Assembly (NCBI GenBank): GCA_964617645.1
Contig: CAZTYE010000005.1
Location: 62,001 to 126,000, forward strand
Length of the DNA stretch: 64,000 bases
Direction of reading: 5' to 3'
From: JADJGC01 sp964617645
GTDB taxonomy: Bacteria > Zixibacteria > MSB-5A5 > CAIYYT01
Under the pieces are notes generated by a model. That model was given only the letters and a program-made list of their open reading frames with translations, had not been told where the DNA came from and did not search any database. Below are positions 34,759-43,855 of this stretch, one piece after another. How positions within the stretch are numbered: the stretch's first letter is position 1; every line of letters begins with the position of its first letter. Position numbers and translations under genes: made by a program.

Positions 34759-35403
34759 TTAGACTCCCGTGCGTGATACGCGTCGCCGTCTGCCACAGCG
34801 CGTACTACGGAAGATGTTGGCCCACGAGAGCGTACGTCAATCACGCGTGCGCCTTTGGCGCATTGTTCGACAGCGGTCGAACCCACAGAAGCCCAGCCGG
34901 AAGGTCAAGCCCTTGCGGGGCTTATCACCCAAGTTAGTACTTTCAAAATCACTCCAATAAAATGTACAAAAAAGTACTTGACCTGAATCGACCGATGTAG
35001 TAGTCTTTCACAACGCAATCGAAACATTTCGAGACTAAAATTCTTAGTCAAAAAACGATCTAAGAACTGCACTGCTGCAATTGACTCTCATCCCGCGAAA
35101 AGATCGTGGATAGGTGTAGGGATATTGTTGCTCCGATCGCTGTTAAACGCGAGTTGTCGGGTGACTGGGCCTGCATTCACAAAGCCACGCGCAGCGAGTG
35201 CTCAGGCCGTGGAGTTGAAATACAGCCGGTTTCAGGACGACCTAATCAACTCGGAAATGCCGGACCGATGATAATTACCTGCAGCGCAACCTCAGCCGAA
35301 GAACTATCCGGGACGACCGGACAGAAATGGGAGGTAAGAGAGAGTTTGCATTACATCGTACGTTGACAACGACCTACTATGGAACTGAACCACATGGGAG
35401 AAC
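34759..35403. other. Intergenic region without recognised genes
   Basis: About 645 bp. A small hairpin AAGCCC-TTGCG-GGGCTT lies near 34910. TTGACC at 34978 with TAGTCT 17 bases on is a weak promoter candidate. The frame open at 35106-35366 has no ribosome site, no family resemblance and arginine/serine-rich content, so I do not call it. The region is locally A+T-richer than its neighbours. Confidence 0.4.
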
Positions 35404-35409
35404 ATGCTC

Positions 35410-37737
35410 ATGAAAACGTTGTTAAGAATTGTCCCTGTTGCATTGACTCTTCTTTGGTACATCGGTACATCTGCCAAGAGCGGAACGGACTCGCCGGCGC
35501 CTCAGGGATCGCTGCTCAATCATGCCGAGATGTCGCGGTCGCCTCACGAGGATCATGGCAGCACGTTTCGGTCGACGACATCGAATCTTGCGTCGACATG
35601 TTCGACGCAGAATTATCTCGCAGGCCCACTGACATATTTCTGGACCATTCCGAGTGATCAAGGTGCATACACCGAATTAGCTATGCGTTTTAGCACGGTC
35701 GCAGACGACACTCTAAAGGAAGTGAGTGTTGCCATTTACGACCAGGGCAACGGCCAGTTCGGGAATGACACAATCTACATTAAAATCTACGCAGACAATC
35801 TCGGGCTTCCGGGTACATTGCTCGATACGAAAGCCGTGGCGCCGGGAGCGTATCCGGCATTTCCTGGCCGTCTGACCGTTACTTATGTCGCCGGTCCGGT
35901 GCTGTACGCTGACTTCCACGTCGGAGTCAGCACGAGTGCGCTTCAGCCCTTTCTGTGGGAGTCAATCTTATCTGACAATAAGCTCTTGGGAAACGACCGG
36001 TCCTCTTACAAGCAAAGCGGAGTCTGGGAGCCGTTCTCTCCAGGGAATCAAGACGACCCCAATTTCGACATAGCGGTCGTCACTTGTCGTACCGCGGGCC
36101 CATTCACAGGATCAATTATCGGTAAGAAGTTCTATGACGAGAACCGAAATGGTGTAGAGGATCCGGGCGAGCCGGGACTGCAGAACTTCAAGATCGAGGC
36201 ACGCAAGGAGGGTGTACCCGGTGTGTACGACACAAAATTCACCGATATCGACGGCATCTACTTGTTCGAGAACCTGCCATATGGAAATTACTACATTAGT
36301 GAGGACTTATCGTCGCTTCCGGGATGGACACAGACTGCGCCATCCAGTGTCGGGGGATTCGTCGAAGTCAGGGAAGATCAAGGTTATTTCGGTCCCGATT
36401 TCGGCAACGATTCGGCGAGTTGTCTCTTTCCGTATTTTGTCGACTTTGATTCGTGTCTGAATGGCACACAGGACGGATTCGCAGGGCCTGAGCCGGCCTC
36501 GCCGACCGGCACTCTATTACTTCATATGTATGGCGTAAGTACCGGGGCCCTGACTGCTTTTGACGCGATCGCTGATAAGAAGTGCTTCGGACATACGCTG
36601 CGATGTTGGGACTCGACTTGCATGGTGATCAGCGCGACGTTGACCATGCACATCCGGGCAACGGCAGCGTCTTGTGAATCCGACGTGTTCCAGCTTGGCG
36701 ATTTCATAGCTGGTGGGCCGGGTGTGATCTGGAGCATACCGGTTCGTGAGTTGATCCCTTTCTCAGTCGGGACTCCTCAGGACGGAAGCTGGAATCTAAA
36801 CGATGATATGACTTTCGTGCTTGATCTGGCCAACTTGCCGGCGACTGCGGGAGCTATCGGACCGCGCAATATATTGGCGGCGATGCATGATGGCAATCTC
36901 GATGTGCTCTTGTACGATGACACCATGGTTGACTACATATTACTCGAGGTCATTCGCTGCTGCAGTAATCCGTGCGAACAGGATACCTTGTTCATCAACA
37001 GCGGTTTTAACCAGCTGAAGGAGCTCGTACTGGCGCCGGGAACTGTCGATGCGGAGTGGAAGGTTACCAAGGAATACGGCGCTGCGGTCAGCCCGCCTCG
37101 CGCCGCCTTCGTAGTCCAGAATGATCCGGCGTGGAACGCTGCTCAGCCACAAAGTCAGTGGCTGACATCGTTCATCAAGACTGGTGACCCCACTTTGCCT
37201 TCCCCTGCTTCGTGGCCGGGCGAGTACGATTTTGAATACGAGTTCTGCCTTGACTCGGGTTTTACGAATCCGCGACTTGCCATCGAGATGATTTCGGATA
37301 ATGCCGCGTCCGTTCTCTTGAATGGGCACTCGATTGGGTCAACCGCATGGAATTCCTATTCGCAGCCTCCCGTTGCGATAGTCACCTTTAATGCGGCGAA
37401 CTTCAAAGTCGGTCGCAATAGACTTGTGATCAAGGTTGACAACACAGAACCGGCGGATAGCCCGGTCGGCATCGATCTTGTCGGCTGGGTGACCGCTGAT
37501 GGTTTCAGTGTTGGACAGGACAGCTGTTGTTGTAAATGTGGCGATGCAAATGGCGACGGGAATGTCAGTATCGCCGATGCCGTTTACATGATACAGTACA
37601 TATTTGGCGGCGGTCCTGCGCCGTGTCTTGGCGCGGGCGATGTAAACTGCGATGGAACGGTCTCTATTGCCGACGTGGTATATATTATCAATTACATTTT
37701 TGGCAGCGGGCCCGCACCCTGCGCAAACTGCAAATAG
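35410..37737 (+). CDS. Secreted protein with SdrD-B-like domain and C-terminal dockerin-like repeats
   Basis: Either ATG 35404 or ATG 35410; the latter gives 9-base spacing from GGGAG and MKTLLRIVPVALTLLWYIG as signal peptide. 775 residues. About 50-220 is an unassigned secreted module. About 235-345 matches a SdrD B-like collagen-binding-type repeat (GSIIGKKFYDENRNGVEDPG, DIDGIYLFENLPYGNYYISE). The middle is unassigned. The C-terminus has two dockerin-type calcium loops, CGDANGDGNVSIADAVYMIQ and CDGTVSIADVVYIINY, each followed by IFG.GPAPC. No cohesin gene is seen. Probably cell-surface or extracellular. Confidence 0.8.
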   Translation: MKTLLRIVPVALTLLWYIGTSAKSGTDSPAPQGSLLNHAEMSRSPHEDHGSTFRSTTSNLASTCSTQNYLAGPLTYFWTIPSDQGAYTELAMRFSTVADDTLKEVSVAIYDQGNGQFGNDTIYIKIYADNLGLPGTLLDTKAVAPGAYPAFPGRLTVTYVAGPVLYADFHVGVSTSALQPFLWESILSDNKLLGNDRSSYKQSGVWEPFSPGNQDDPNFDIAVVTCRTAGPFTGSIIGKKFYDENRNGVEDPGEPGLQNFKIEARKEGVPGVYDTKFTDIDGIYLFENLPYGNYYISEDLSSLPGWTQTAPSSVGGFVEVREDQGYFGPDFGNDSASCLFPYFVDFDSCLNGTQDGFAGPEPASPTGTLLLHMYGVSTGALTAFDAIADKKCFGHTLRCWDSTCMVISATLTMHIRATAASCESDVFQLGDFIAGGPGVIWSIPVRELIPFSVGTPQDGSWNLNDDMTFVLDLANLPATAGAIGPRNILAAMHDGNLDVLLYDDTMVDYILLEVIRCCSNPCEQDTLFINSGFNQLKELVLAPGTVDAEWKVTKEYGAAVSPPRAAFVVQNDPAWNAAQPQSQWLTSFIKTGDPTLPSPASWPGEYDFEYEFCLDSGFTNPRLAIEMISDNAASVLLNGHSIGSTAWNSYSQPPVAIVTFNAANFKVGRNRLVIKVDNTEPADSPVGIDLVGWVTADGFSVGQDSCCCKCGDANGDGNVSIADAVYMIQYIFGGGPAPCLGAGDVNCDGTVSIADVVYIINYIFGSGPAPCANCK

Positions 37738-37754
37738 TCGATTCCATCTTTCTT

Positions 37755-37793
37755 GCGCGGTCGGGAATCCTTTCCCGACCGCTGCATGTGCCG
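37755..37793 (+). repeat. Interspersed repeat module A, copy 2
   Basis: GCGCGGTCGGGAATCCTTTC..., 37 of 39 identical with 34641-34679. Begins 18 bases after the secreted-protein stop; its 10-bp hairpin could serve as terminator. Here module A precedes module B, the reverse of copy 1. Confidence 0.85.
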
Positions 37794-37830
37794 ACGGGAT
37801 CGGCGTCCTGGCGACGCGTTGTTGCGCGGG

Positions 37831-37898
37831 TGTTCCCTCAAACAGCTACTGCCGTCCACTCGTAGAAGTCTTCATAGAGGAAATAAGTCCACAAATTC
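37831..37898 (+). repeat. Interspersed repeat module B, copy 2
   Basis: TGTTCCCTCAAACAG... to ACAAATTC, 61 of 68 identical with 34571-34638. It ends 28 bases before the truncated haemoglobin start, so it may supply part of that gene's leader. Confidence 0.85.
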
Positions 37899-37926
37899 AA
37901 GCATAACTCGACGGAAGGAGTTTGTC

Positions 37927-38442
37927 ATGAGAGCAAGGCATGCAGCCAAGCCGCTACTACTTATTGCGCTGATTTCATTACTATGCGCAGGACTTTGGTC
38001 TTCAGTCGCCGCGCAACAAAATGCGCAACCGAAACCGGCGGCTGGAAAATCGTTGTATGACCGATTGGGCGGCGCCTACGCCATCGCAACGGTTGTCGAC
38101 GACTTTATCGAAAGACTGCTGGTTAACGATGTTCTCAACGCAAATCCCGCAATCAAAGAAGCTCGCGATCGCGTTCCGAAGGCCGGACTGAAGTTTCACG
38201 TGACCACGCTGGTCTGTCAGGTCACCGGTGGCCCGGAAAAATACAGCGGCCGCTCGATGAAGGATGCGCATGCGCATCTAAACATCACCGAGACGGAATG
38301 GGCGGCAATGGCTAAAGATTTCAAGACGACACTTGAAAAGTTCAAAGTTCCCCAGAAAGAACAGGATGAGCTCTTTGCCATCGTTGGTACCACCAAGGCC
38401 GATATCGTCGTGGGTTCGACTTCGCAATCGACGAAGAAATGA
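37927..38442 (+). CDS. Group I truncated haemoglobin with signal peptide
   Basis: ATG 37927 has GAAGGAG upstream. 171 residues: a signal peptide (PLLLIALISLLCAGLWSSVAA) and then a 2-on-2 globin. SLYDRLGGAYAIATVVDDF is the typical N-terminal helix; KFHVTTLVCQVTGGPEKYSG the E region; proximal His (F8) in MKDAHAHL. Group I trHbs bind O2 or NO in detoxification, normally in the cytoplasm; an export signal here points to a periplasmic globin, a less common arrangement. Confidence 0.87.
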   Translation: MRARHAAKPLLLIALISLLCAGLWSSVAAQQNAQPKPAAGKSLYDRLGGAYAIATVVDDFIERLLVNDVLNANPAIKEARDRVPKAGLKFHVTTLVCQVTGGPEKYSGRSMKDAHAHLNITETEWAAMAKDFKTTLEKFKVPQKEQDELFAIVGTTKADIVVGSTSQSTKK

Positions 38443-38474
38443 GCGGCGAAGTCTGATTACCCTAAGTCCCGTAT

Positions 38475-38497
38475 GTCAGGAGCCCCACGCTCCTGAC
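38475..38497. terminator. Hairpin between globin and dapF-like genes
   Basis: GTCAGGAGC-CCCAC-GCTCCTGAC, 9-bp stem, 32 bases after the globin stop. No T run, and it resembles the local palindromic repeats, so it may be either terminator or repeat. The rest of 38443-38637 shows no gene. Confidence 0.5.
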
Positions 38498-38637
38498 GCC
38501 TTACCGTAGACGCGGTTAGCGCGCGCGACCACGCGAAATTCACCCCGGCTTGACCCTTCGACTCGACTCCGAATTTCCTCTTGTCCCCACATCGTCAACT
38601 TGTGATAATCATCACAAGGCGGGCAGGGAAGAGGCGT

Positions 38638-39480
38638 ATGCGCATTGCATTCCACAAGTACCATGCCCTCGGTAACGACTTTGTAGTCATCGATCAGGCT
38701 AAACTTAACCCACGAGTTTTCGGCAAACTCGCGCGCGCCATCTGCGATCGCCACCGCGGTGTCGGCGCCGACGGTTTGCTCATCTGCCTTGTAGCGGGGA
38801 AAATACCACAGATGCGCATCATCAATGCTGACGGCTCCGAGGTCGAAACTTCCGGCAACGGGCTACGCATCCTCGCGGCGCACTTGACCCGAACGAAGAA
38901 AGTGCGCGCGCCGCGCTTCCTGATCGAAACAATGAAAAGCGTTAGCGAAGTTCGGATTATTAGATCATCCGGCAATACTGCAACCGTCGCCGCCGCCCTA
39001 CAGCCGGCCGATTTTCGCACTGCATCGCTGCCGATGAAAATTGGCACGCCGCACTTCGTCGGGCGGCCGCTGCGCACGGAAGCCGGCGATTTAATCGCCA
39101 CCGCCGTTTCCGTCGGCAATCCGCATTGCGTGTTCTTCGTTGATAACTACGACTTCGATTGGCAATCGTACGGCCGTGCGGTCGAGACCGATTCCCGATT
39201 TCCCAAGCGCGTCAATGTCGAGTTCGCGCGTGTGCGCTCACGCCGTCGGGTCGAAGTTCGGCTCTGGGAGCGCGGCGTTGGCGAAACCGATTCGTCCGGC
39301 ACCGGAGCAGCGGCGGTCGTCGCCGCGGGAATCATCATGGGCCTGCTCGATCGCCGTGTCAAAGTCGAATCGTCTGCCGGCGCTCTGGATATCTCCATCC
39401 CGACGCTGGACGCCCCGATTCAAGTCACCGGGCCGGTTACCTACATCGCTTCGGGCGAGTTTGAATATTCAACTTCGTGA
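38638..39480 (+). CDS. DapF-family epimerase homologue lacking both catalytic cysteines
   Basis: ATG 38638; 280 residues with the DapF fold signature FHKYHALGNDFVVID and two symmetric halves. In DapF the catalytic cysteines sit in (M)CGNG and (A)CGTGA; here they read ETSGNGLR (about residue 74) and ETDSSGTGAA (about residue 220), both serine, from clear codons TCC and TCC. Cys-dependent diaminopimelate racemisation would not be expected by the standard mechanism. It could be a serine-using relative, a repurposed isomerase, or a variant of DapF. Its stop overlaps the MFS gene start (GTGA). Confidence 0.8.
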   Translation: MRIAFHKYHALGNDFVVIDQAKLNPRVFGKLARAICDRHRGVGADGLLICLVAGKIPQMRIINADGSEVETSGNGLRILAAHLTRTKKVRAPRFLIETMKSVSEVRIIRSSGNTATVAAALQPADFRTASLPMKIGTPHFVGRPLRTEAGDLIATAVSVGNPHCVFFVDNYDFDWQSYGRAVETDSRFPKRVNVEFARVRSRRRVEVRLWERGVGETDSSGTGAAAVVAAGIIMGLLDRRVKVESSAGALDISIPTLDAPIQVTGPVTYIASGEFEYSTS

Positions 39481-40757
39481 AACGCATCATTGCCGACTAC
39501 ATCGCTGACATCAAACTGATTCAGCGCAACATTTACCTGTTCGTCGGGGGCTGTTTACTGATCGGCCTCTTGCAAGCCGCCATGTCGCTGCTGATGAATC
39601 TCTACCTCAAGGACATCGGCTACGGCGAGGCTTTTATCGGTCGCACGCTTTCGATCAACTCTCTTGGCGCCGTCGTTGCCGGATTGCCGGCTGCGTATCT
39701 CGCCGCCCGCTACAAGATTAAACCGATCCTGCTGATATCGACGGTGCTGGTCGCGGCAGCGTTCTATCTGATGGGTCATGCCGACACCGAATGGCTCATT
39801 CTCTCCGGCGCGTTTTTTTTCGGCTTCTTTACGTCCGTCCGCGGTGTGATCTCCGCGCCCTTCATCATGCGCAACACCGGCGAGACTGAACGCATGCTGG
39901 TCTTCACGATGAATTACTCAACTTGGATGGTCGCCGCTATCATCGGTTCCTACCTCGGCGGCTGGCTGCATGATCTCTTCTACGAGTTGTATCGCGCGAC
40001 CGCCGCCGCCGTTGCGCTTGAGCAGGCCGCCTATCAGGGCGCGATGACGATCATGACCTTCATCGGCTTGCTCTCGTTGATTCCGTTTTTCTTCATCAAG
40101 GCCAAAGCCCCGGCTCCGGGTGAAGCCGCCAAAGCGTTTTCGTGGCCGATGCTCAAGGGCAATGGCGTGCTGCTTTTCAAACTCAATCTTCCGTTCCTCT
40201 TGCTCGGTACCGGCGCTGGACTTATCATCCCGTTTCTCAATCTCTATTTTCGCAATCGCTTTCACCTCGACACGGTGCAAATTGGCGTTTACTTCTCGAT
40301 TCTCAGTGTCGTCATGCTCATCGCCGTCGCCTTGGTGCCGATTCTCAAGCGCAAACTCGGCTTCATCCGCACTGTCGTCATGACCGAGATTGCGTCGATT
40401 CCATTCATGATGATCCTCTGCTTCACCGATTCCGTCAATCTGGCATTCTGGGCGTTCCTCTTTCGCGGCGCGCTGATGAACATGGGTAGTCCGGCATCGA
40501 CCGGCTTCATGATGGAGGCCGTGCCGCCGGAATTGCACGGCATCATCAATTCGCTATCCGCTACCGCCTGGACCGTCTCCTGGGCAATCACCGCCCCGAT
40601 CGGCGGCGCCTCGATCGAGCGTTCCGGTTTCGTGCCGGTTTTTCTCTGGGCGATTGCGCTGTATATCGCATCCGCAGCCTCCTACTATTATTTCTTCGGT
40701 CGCGTCGAGTCGCGGCAAGAAGGGAAATGGAAACTCGACATCTCCCGCATGCGCTAA
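39477..40757 (+). CDS. MFS transporter
   Basis: GTG 39477 overlaps the dapF-like stop, so the genes are coupled. 426 residues with about 12 hydrophobic helices and an inter-half loop near residue 205 (IKAKAPAPGEAAK). No conserved family motif permits a substrate. Motif A is weak. Placed in an apparent operon with argS 40 bases downstream. Confidence 0.85.
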   Translation: MKRIIADYIADIKLIQRNIYLFVGGCLLIGLLQAAMSLLMNLYLKDIGYGEAFIGRTLSINSLGAVVAGLPAAYLAARYKIKPILLISTVLVAAAFYLMGHADTEWLILSGAFFFGFFTSVRGVISAPFIMRNTGETERMLVFTMNYSTWMVAAIIGSYLGGWLHDLFYELYRATAAAVALEQAAYQGAMTIMTFIGLLSLIPFFFIKAKAPAPGEAAKAFSWPMLKGNGVLLFKLNLPFLLLGTGAGLIIPFLNLYFRNRFHLDTVQIGVYFSILSVVMLIAVALVPILKRKLGFIRTVVMTEIASIPFMMILCFTDSVNLAFWAFLFRGALMNMGSPASTGFMMEAVPPELHGIINSLSATAWTVSWAITAPIGGASIERSGFVPVFLWAIALYIASAASYYYFFGRVESRQEGKWKLDISRMR

Positions 40758-40797
40758 AAGCGGTTGTTCGCCGCCAAAAATCTGATATATACGACTC

Positions 40798-42510
40798 GTG
40801 AGCACGCTCGATATCAAACAGAAAATCGCCGAACTGATCGCGCCTTCCGTCGGCATCGATGCCGCTGAGATCGTCTCATTCTTCGAGCTGCCCAAGGACA
40901 CTTCCCACGGCGATTTGGCGCTGCCGTGTTTTCGATTCGCTAAGCAGCTCAAGAAAGCCCCGCCGGCGATCTCTGCCGAGTTACACAAATCGCATTTCAC
41001 CGGGGCGCTGCCTACTGGTGTCGCTAAAGTCAATCCGGTTGGCGGCTACTTGAACTTCTTCATCGAGACAAGCTCCATCGTCACCGACTCATTGCGGGCA
41101 GTGCTGAGGCAGGGTTCCGGTTTCGCCGCTACTGGCGAAGGCGTCGGCAAGACCGTTGTCGTCGAGTATTCGTCGGTCAACATCGCCAAGCCATTCGGCA
41201 TCGGCCATCTGCGCACGACCGTCATCGGCGCGGCGTTGGCGCGGATTCATGCCAAACTCGGCTACAATGTCATCCGCATCAACCACCTCGGCGATTGGGG
41301 CACACAATTCGGCAAAGTCATCGCCGGTTTCAAACGTTGGGGAAGCGAATACGTCTTCACCGAGAAGCCGATCATGCGGCTCTACGAAATCTATGTTCGT
41401 TTCCACGCGGAGGCCGAGAAAGACCCCAGCCTTGAAGCCGAAGGGCGGGAGGAATTCCGCAAGCTCGAGCAGGGAGACCCGGAGAATCTCGATCTCTGGA
41501 AGCGCTTCATCGACTACAGCATGATCGACTTCAATCGCATCTACAATCTGCTGCATGTCGAGTTCGACTACAACACCGGCGAGTCGTTCTATCGCGACAA
41601 GATGGACGCCGTAATCGCGAAGCTTGAGGCCAGAGGGCTACTCAAGATTAGTCAAGGCGCGAGCGTCGTCGATCTCGAGGAGTTCGGCATGCCGCCTTGC
41701 CTGATCAGGCGCTCCGACGATGCCTCGCTTTACGCCACCCGCGATCTGACTGCGCTTCTGTACCGCAAGGCGACGTTCAATTTCGCCAAGATGCTTTACG
41801 TCGTTGGTGCCGCGCAGGCACTGCACTTTCGCCAGTTTTTCAAAGTCGCTGAACTGATGGGCAACGACTGGATCAAAGAAGTCTTGCATATCGAATTCGG
41901 TTGGATCAAGTTTGACAATCAGATGATGTCCACCCGCCAGGGCACGATCATATTCCTCGACGATGTCCTCGACGAAGCCCGCTTCCGCGCCAAAGCCGTG
42001 ATCATGGAAGTCAATCCCGAGCTGCCCAACCTCGATTGGACTGCCGAGCGCATCGGCGTGGCGGCGATTATTTTTGGACAACTTCGCGTGCGGCGCAACA
42101 AGGACATCAACTTTGTCTGGGACGAAGCCCTCACTTTTCGCGGCGAAACCGGCCCGTACCTGCAATACACTCACGCGCGGCTCACTTCGCTGATGCAAAA
42201 GTACGGCAAGTCACTGCCCGACCTCGATGCCGACTTCTCCGGCTTCGATGACGAGGAGAAGCAGATCATCAAGCTTTTCGAACTCTACCCGCAGAAGCTC
42301 CGTCTCGTGACGGAACTCTATGAGACCAATATCCTCACCGACTACCTCATCGACTTAGCCGGCGCCTTCAACAGCTACTGGCAGCGCATCCGCATCATCT
42401 CCGATGATGAGCGCCTGACCCGTGCCCGAATGCAAATGGCGTTTGCCGTCCGCACCATCATCGCCGACGGTCTCCGGTTGCTCGGTATCGAACCTTTGGA
42501 GCGAATGTAA
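40798..42510 (+). CDS. argS: Arginyl-tRNA synthetase
   Basis: 570 residues, class I. Residues 1-110 are the ArgRS Add-1 domain; the HIGH site appears as GIGHLRTT (in NIAKPFGIGHLRTT), KMSKS as MSTRQG, and the DALR anticodon domain carries TGPYLQYTHAR and ends LRLLGIEPLERM. Charges tRNA-Arg in the cytoplasm. Start GTG 40798. Followed after 2 bases by the EPSPS-like gene. Confidence 0.96.
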   Translation: MSTLDIKQKIAELIAPSVGIDAAEIVSFFELPKDTSHGDLALPCFRFAKQLKKAPPAISAELHKSHFTGALPTGVAKVNPVGGYLNFFIETSSIVTDSLRAVLRQGSGFAATGEGVGKTVVVEYSSVNIAKPFGIGHLRTTVIGAALARIHAKLGYNVIRINHLGDWGTQFGKVIAGFKRWGSEYVFTEKPIMRLYEIYVRFHAEAEKDPSLEAEGREEFRKLEQGDPENLDLWKRFIDYSMIDFNRIYNLLHVEFDYNTGESFYRDKMDAVIAKLEARGLLKISQGASVVDLEEFGMPPCLIRRSDDASLYATRDLTALLYRKATFNFAKMLYVVGAAQALHFRQFFKVAELMGNDWIKEVLHIEFGWIKFDNQMMSTRQGTIIFLDDVLDEARFRAKAVIMEVNPELPNLDWTAERIGVAAIIFGQLRVRRNKDINFVWDEALTFRGETGPYLQYTHARLTSLMQKYGKSLPDLDADFSGFDDEEKQIIKLFELYPQKLRLVTELYETNILTDYLIDLAGAFNSYWQRIRIISDDERLTRARMQMAFAVRTIIADGLRLLGIEPLERM

Positions 42511-42512
42511 TC

Positions 42513-43835
42513 ATGAAACTCAGGCGTCCGCGCGAATATGAACTGGTCCTCGAACCGGTCACCGATCTTCAAACCGCGATTGCCGCAATGACCCTTGCGA
42601 CTCTCAAGGCCACGCCCACGACACTGCGCAACATCGAACGCACCGCGCTGGTCGCCGCCTTCGAGCCGTTGCTCGAGTCGGGTGGCGCGCAGCTTGCTTG
42701 GGACGGCTTCACCGTAACCGTTTCCCGGCCTGAGCGCCGTCCGTTTCGCCTTCTACAACCGTTGCCGGCGCATGAGCACTGGTGCTACGCGCTGGTTCTG
42801 GCCGCGACTCAAATCGGGAGCGAGATCGTAGTGCCGAACGAGTTCGACGAGACATTACAGAATATCGTGCTCGCGCTGCGGCGCATGGGCGCGGAACTCG
42901 AGTTCACTCATGCGGATCAACCACGCTTGGTTGTTCATAAGGCGATTGACCGCGGTATCAAATATCACTTCAAGCGCGAAAGCGCCAAGATCGCGGCGCC
43001 GGTGATCGTCGCCGCTGCGGCGCTGAGCACGGAATCGGAGTTCAACGATCTTTTCGAATCGAACCGCCTCGACTACCTTTTCGAGTCATTGATATCGCGT
43101 TATCGCCGCGAGGATCTCACTAAGTCGAAAGTGGATGACGAACTTGAACGGAGATTGCAGAGGCGGCAGCCGAAAGTCTCTGAATTCAAATCCCGCGTCG
43201 TTGTGCCCGGAGGCTTGTCGCCGGACGCTGCCGAAATCTCATTGCGTCCCGATGCTGAATTGGCCGCTTACTTGGCTGCTGCAGCTCTGAATCACCCGAA
43301 AGGGAAATTGGTCTTGCAGCGCGTTCACGTCGATGACCTGACTTCAACACCATTATCGCAATTGCGCCGCATGGGCGCCGACATTCAGAGCCAGAAAGGC
43401 AGTGGTGGTTCGGACTTGACTGTCTCGCGCTCCGAGGTTAAATCCCGAAGCATTCACTACGATCAGTTACACGACTACCCCGACGCGATCGGCGCGCTGG
43501 CACTGGCCAACGCTCGCACCGACGGCACAGCGGTAGTCCGCTCTTCGCCGTTTAATACGCAGCGCGAAGAATCCCGTCGCAACCGCATCTGCGCGGCGAT
43601 GCGCGCGCTCGGCGTCAAGGTCGCCGAAATCAGCGACGGCGTAGTAATCGAGGGCCGCAGCGAATTGTCCGGCCAGATCATCGATACCGGTGGCGACCCG
43701 ATTTGCGAACTGATGGCCTTGGCCGCCGTTCTGGGGCCGGTGCGGGAAGTCGAAGTCGACTCCGTCGCCGGCGGCAAAGCGCGCTGGGGAGAAAACTTCT
43801 CTCGCGCCCTGAACTTGGTCGCCGCATCCGAATAG
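42513..43835 (+). CDS. EPSP-synthase-fold protein, divergent
   Basis: 440 residues. The C-terminal half has the EPSPS/MurA-type order: LHDYPDAIGALALANARTDG, REESRRNRICAAMRALGVKV and an SDGVVIEG turn, echoing PD/E-x-A and KESDR...L..LG of AroA. But the N-terminal KS motif of EPSPS, its SGNAGT loop and the exact KESDR are absent, so shikimate activity is doubtful. It could be a divergent AroA or a carboxyvinyl-transferase-fold protein with another role. Start ATG 42513, two bases after argS. Confidence 0.6.
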   Translation: MKLRRPREYELVLEPVTDLQTAIAAMTLATLKATPTTLRNIERTALVAAFEPLLESGGAQLAWDGFTVTVSRPERRPFRLLQPLPAHEHWCYALVLAATQIGSEIVVPNEFDETLQNIVLALRRMGAELEFTHADQPRLVVHKAIDRGIKYHFKRESAKIAAPVIVAAAALSTESEFNDLFESNRLDYLFESLISRYRREDLTKSKVDDELERRLQRRQPKVSEFKSRVVVPGGLSPDAAEISLRPDAELAAYLAAAALNHPKGKLVLQRVHVDDLTSTPLSQLRRMGADIQSQKGSGGSDLTVSRSEVKSRSIHYDQLHDYPDAIGALALANARTDGTAVVRSSPFNTQREESRRNRICAAMRALGVKVAEISDGVVIEGRSELSGQIIDTGGDPICELMALAAVLGPVREVEVDSVAGGKARWGENFSRALNLVAASE

Positions 43836-43855
43836 TTGATTGCCGCCACGAGCCC

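Noticed and set aside
34978..35006. TTGACC...TAGTCT promoter
   Set aside because: The -10 matches only three of six consensus bases, so it is not reported as a feature.
35106..35366. 86-codon plus-strand frame in the intergenic region
   Set aside because: No ribosome site, no conserved-looking motif, surrounded by repeats and A+T-rich sequence.
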